Shown: one piece after another, positions 8,831-9,224 of the stretch
How the letters are laid out: the number at the start of each line of letters is the position of its first letter
Numbering within the stretch: the stretch's first letter is position 1
Source: Planctomycetota bacterium
Lineage (GTDB): Bacteria > Planctomycetota > UBA1135 > UBA2386
Assembly (NCBI GenBank): GCA_023433825.1
Contig: JAEYTU010000379.1
Coordinates: forward strand, 1-9,224
Length of the DNA stretch: 9,224 nucleotides
Direction of reading: 5' to 3'
Position numbers and translations under genes: made by a program
The notes under the pieces: model-generated
What the model was told of the DNA's origin: nothing
Database searches by the model: none
The model's input: the letters and a program-made list of their open reading frames with translations, nothing else

Positions 8831-8884
8831 GTGGCGGCCGGTGAATTCGTGGCTGCCGGTGGGATCGTGGCGGCCGGTCTCACC
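8831..8884. repeat. Three-unit 18-bp tandem repeat in the dnaK leader
   Basis: Units at 8831-8848, 8849-8866 and 8867-8884 start with GTGGCGGCCGGT or GTGGCTGCCGGT on the plus strand. Units 1 and 2 match at 14 of 18 bases; units 1 and 3 share their first 12 bases and match at 13 of 18. The array ends 17 bases upstream of the dnaK start codon, so it would lie in the 5' untranslated RNA. In the dnaK sense each unit contains ACCGGCNGCCAC. No function can be assigned. Confidence 0.8.
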
Positions 8885-8898
8885 GGCGCACTGCCGGA

Positions 8899-8916
8899 AC
8901 TGCCGACCGCGGCAGT
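8899..8916. promoter_or_regulatory. Perfect 7-bp-arm hairpin upstream of dnaK
   Basis: ACTGCCG (8899-8905) and CGGCAGT (8910-8916) form a perfect inverted repeat around a 4-base loop. It sits 86 bases before the dnaK ATG in the same gap as the 18-bp repeats. It could be an RNA stem in the dnaK leader or the end of the upstream gene's transcript. No U-run follows, and it does not match the CIRCE element of HrcA-controlled chaperone genes. Confidence 0.45.
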
Positions 8917-8929
8917 AGGCGCGGGCGCA

Positions 8930-8946
8930 GTCAAATGCCGTGCCAG
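8930..8946 (-). promoter_or_regulatory. Weak sigma-54-like promoter motif upstream of dnaK
   Basis: The minus strand reads CTGGCACGGCATTTGAC. The -24 part fits the sigma-54 consensus (YTGGCACG) fully, and the spacing to TTG is correct. The -12 box reads TTGA in place of TTGC, losing its key C. It faces dnaK and would start transcription near base 8918. One key mismatch makes a chance match quite possible. Confidence 0.2.
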
Positions 8947-9050
8947 TCGAACGTTGCCCCAATTCCTGGTCGTGCACGGGCTTCCGTCGCGTCGCGGCTG
9001 CCGCTACCGGCGCCCCACTGCCGAGTTGACAGCCGGTCGGCGACGCGCCC

Positions 9051-9065
9051 CTGTCAGCCTGACAG
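9051..9065. promoter_or_regulatory. 15-bp palindrome over the stop codon of the right-edge gene
   Basis: CTGTCAG (9051-9057) and CTGACAG (9059-9065) are perfect inverted copies around one base. This form suits a dimeric DNA-binding protein better than an RNA hairpin, whose loop would be too small without melting two pairs. It covers the last codons and stop of the partial membrane gene and lies about 240 bases upstream of dnaK. Its role is unknown. Confidence 0.35.
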
Positions 9066-9224
9066 AACCTCGCGGCGCCATCGGCCCCACCGCAGGTAGA
9101 CGACATACCCAGCGGCGACGACGAGGTGCGACGCGATCAGGCTCGCCCATACCGGGGTCAGATCGCCGGGTTTCGCCCACGCGGCGGCGAGAATGGCCAG
9201 CGGCAGGATCACGCCGAGATAGCC
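9054..9224 (-). CDS. C-terminal 56 residues of a membrane protein, possibly a MATE-family transporter (partial)
   Basis: An open frame enters from the right edge and ends in TGA at 9056-9054. The visible protein has a hydrophobic segment GYLGVILPLAILAAAW, a short loop KPGDLTP, a second helix VWASLIASHLVVAAGYVVYL, and a basic end RWGRWRREVLSG. Two helices followed by an Arg/Trp-rich cytoplasmic tail are the usual ending of MATE multidrug exporters, and the pattern of a small loop, VW, helix and RWRR fits that family. The fragment is too short for certainty, and other polytopic transporters end in a similar way. Codon use is the same high-GC type as its neighbours. It is co-directional with dnaK but 240 bases upstream, so a shared operon is unlikely. 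Confidence 0.5.
   Translation of the reverse strand, partial: GYLGVILPLAILAAAWAKPGDLTPVWASLIASHLVVAAGYVVYLRWGRWRREVLSG

Noticed and set aside
8831..8884. CRISPR array
   Set aside because: The units are 18 bp, contiguous and imperfect, with no spacers and no cas genes nearby.
8814..9053. CIRCE (HrcA) or HAIR (HspR) operator in front of dnaK
   Set aside because: I searched by eye for TTAGCACTC-N9-GAGTGCTAA and CTTGAGT-N7-ACTCAAG and saw no acceptable match.
9051..9065. Rho-independent terminator for the right-edge gene
   Set aside because: The palindrome has only one central base, so the RNA stem would shrink to five pairs, and no T-run follows.

Overview
This is a high-GC window (GC-rich throughout, strong third-position G/C bias). 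It looks like a Gram-negative aerobe or microaerobe that makes a cbb3-type (C-family) haem-copper oxidase. The DnaK carries the N-terminal-half insertion typical of Gram-negative Hsp70s. The oxidase has a CcoN-CcoO fusion and a short single-haem CcoP, an architecture that fits groups outside the classical Proteobacteria. Planctomycetota or a neighbouring phylum is my guess, at low confidence, because no rRNA or other marker is present.

Layout. Bases 1-6103 are one tightly packed minus-strand operon read right to left: ccoI (copper-exporting P1B ATPase), ccoS, ccoNO (fused catalytic and monohaem subunits), ccoQ-like, ccoP and ccoG (cut by the left edge). Neighbouring genes overlap by 4-8 bases or lie 8 bases apart, so translational coupling is likely. 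Across a 67-bp divergent gap, a plus-strand gene (6171-6851) encodes a Cys-rich membrane protein of the COG2836 (TauE/SafE or UreH-like) family, often found with cbb3 assembly genes. It converges on dnaK (minus, 6879-8813) with a GC-rich hairpin between the two. A 240-bp non-coding gap upstream of dnaK holds three 18-bp tandem repeats, a 7-bp-arm hairpin and a weak sigma-54-like motif. The right edge carries the last 56 codons of a minus-strand membrane protein, possibly a MATE-type transporter.

How the genes work together. CcoNO, CcoQ and CcoP form the oxidase. CcoI, CcoS and CcoG supply and process copper for its CuB centre and help assembly, and the COG2836 protein is a plausible partner in that work. 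This makes a nearly self-contained oxidase and maturation module.

The most notable point is an in-frame TAG in the middle of an otherwise full-length, well-conserved dnaK (codon 326), with no frameshift. All seven complete genes end in TGA and none uses TAG. Sequencing error, a real nonsense mutation and amber recoding all fit the sequence alone. I saw no mobile elements, CRISPR arrays, tRNA or rRNA genes, and no clearly novel multi-gene system.
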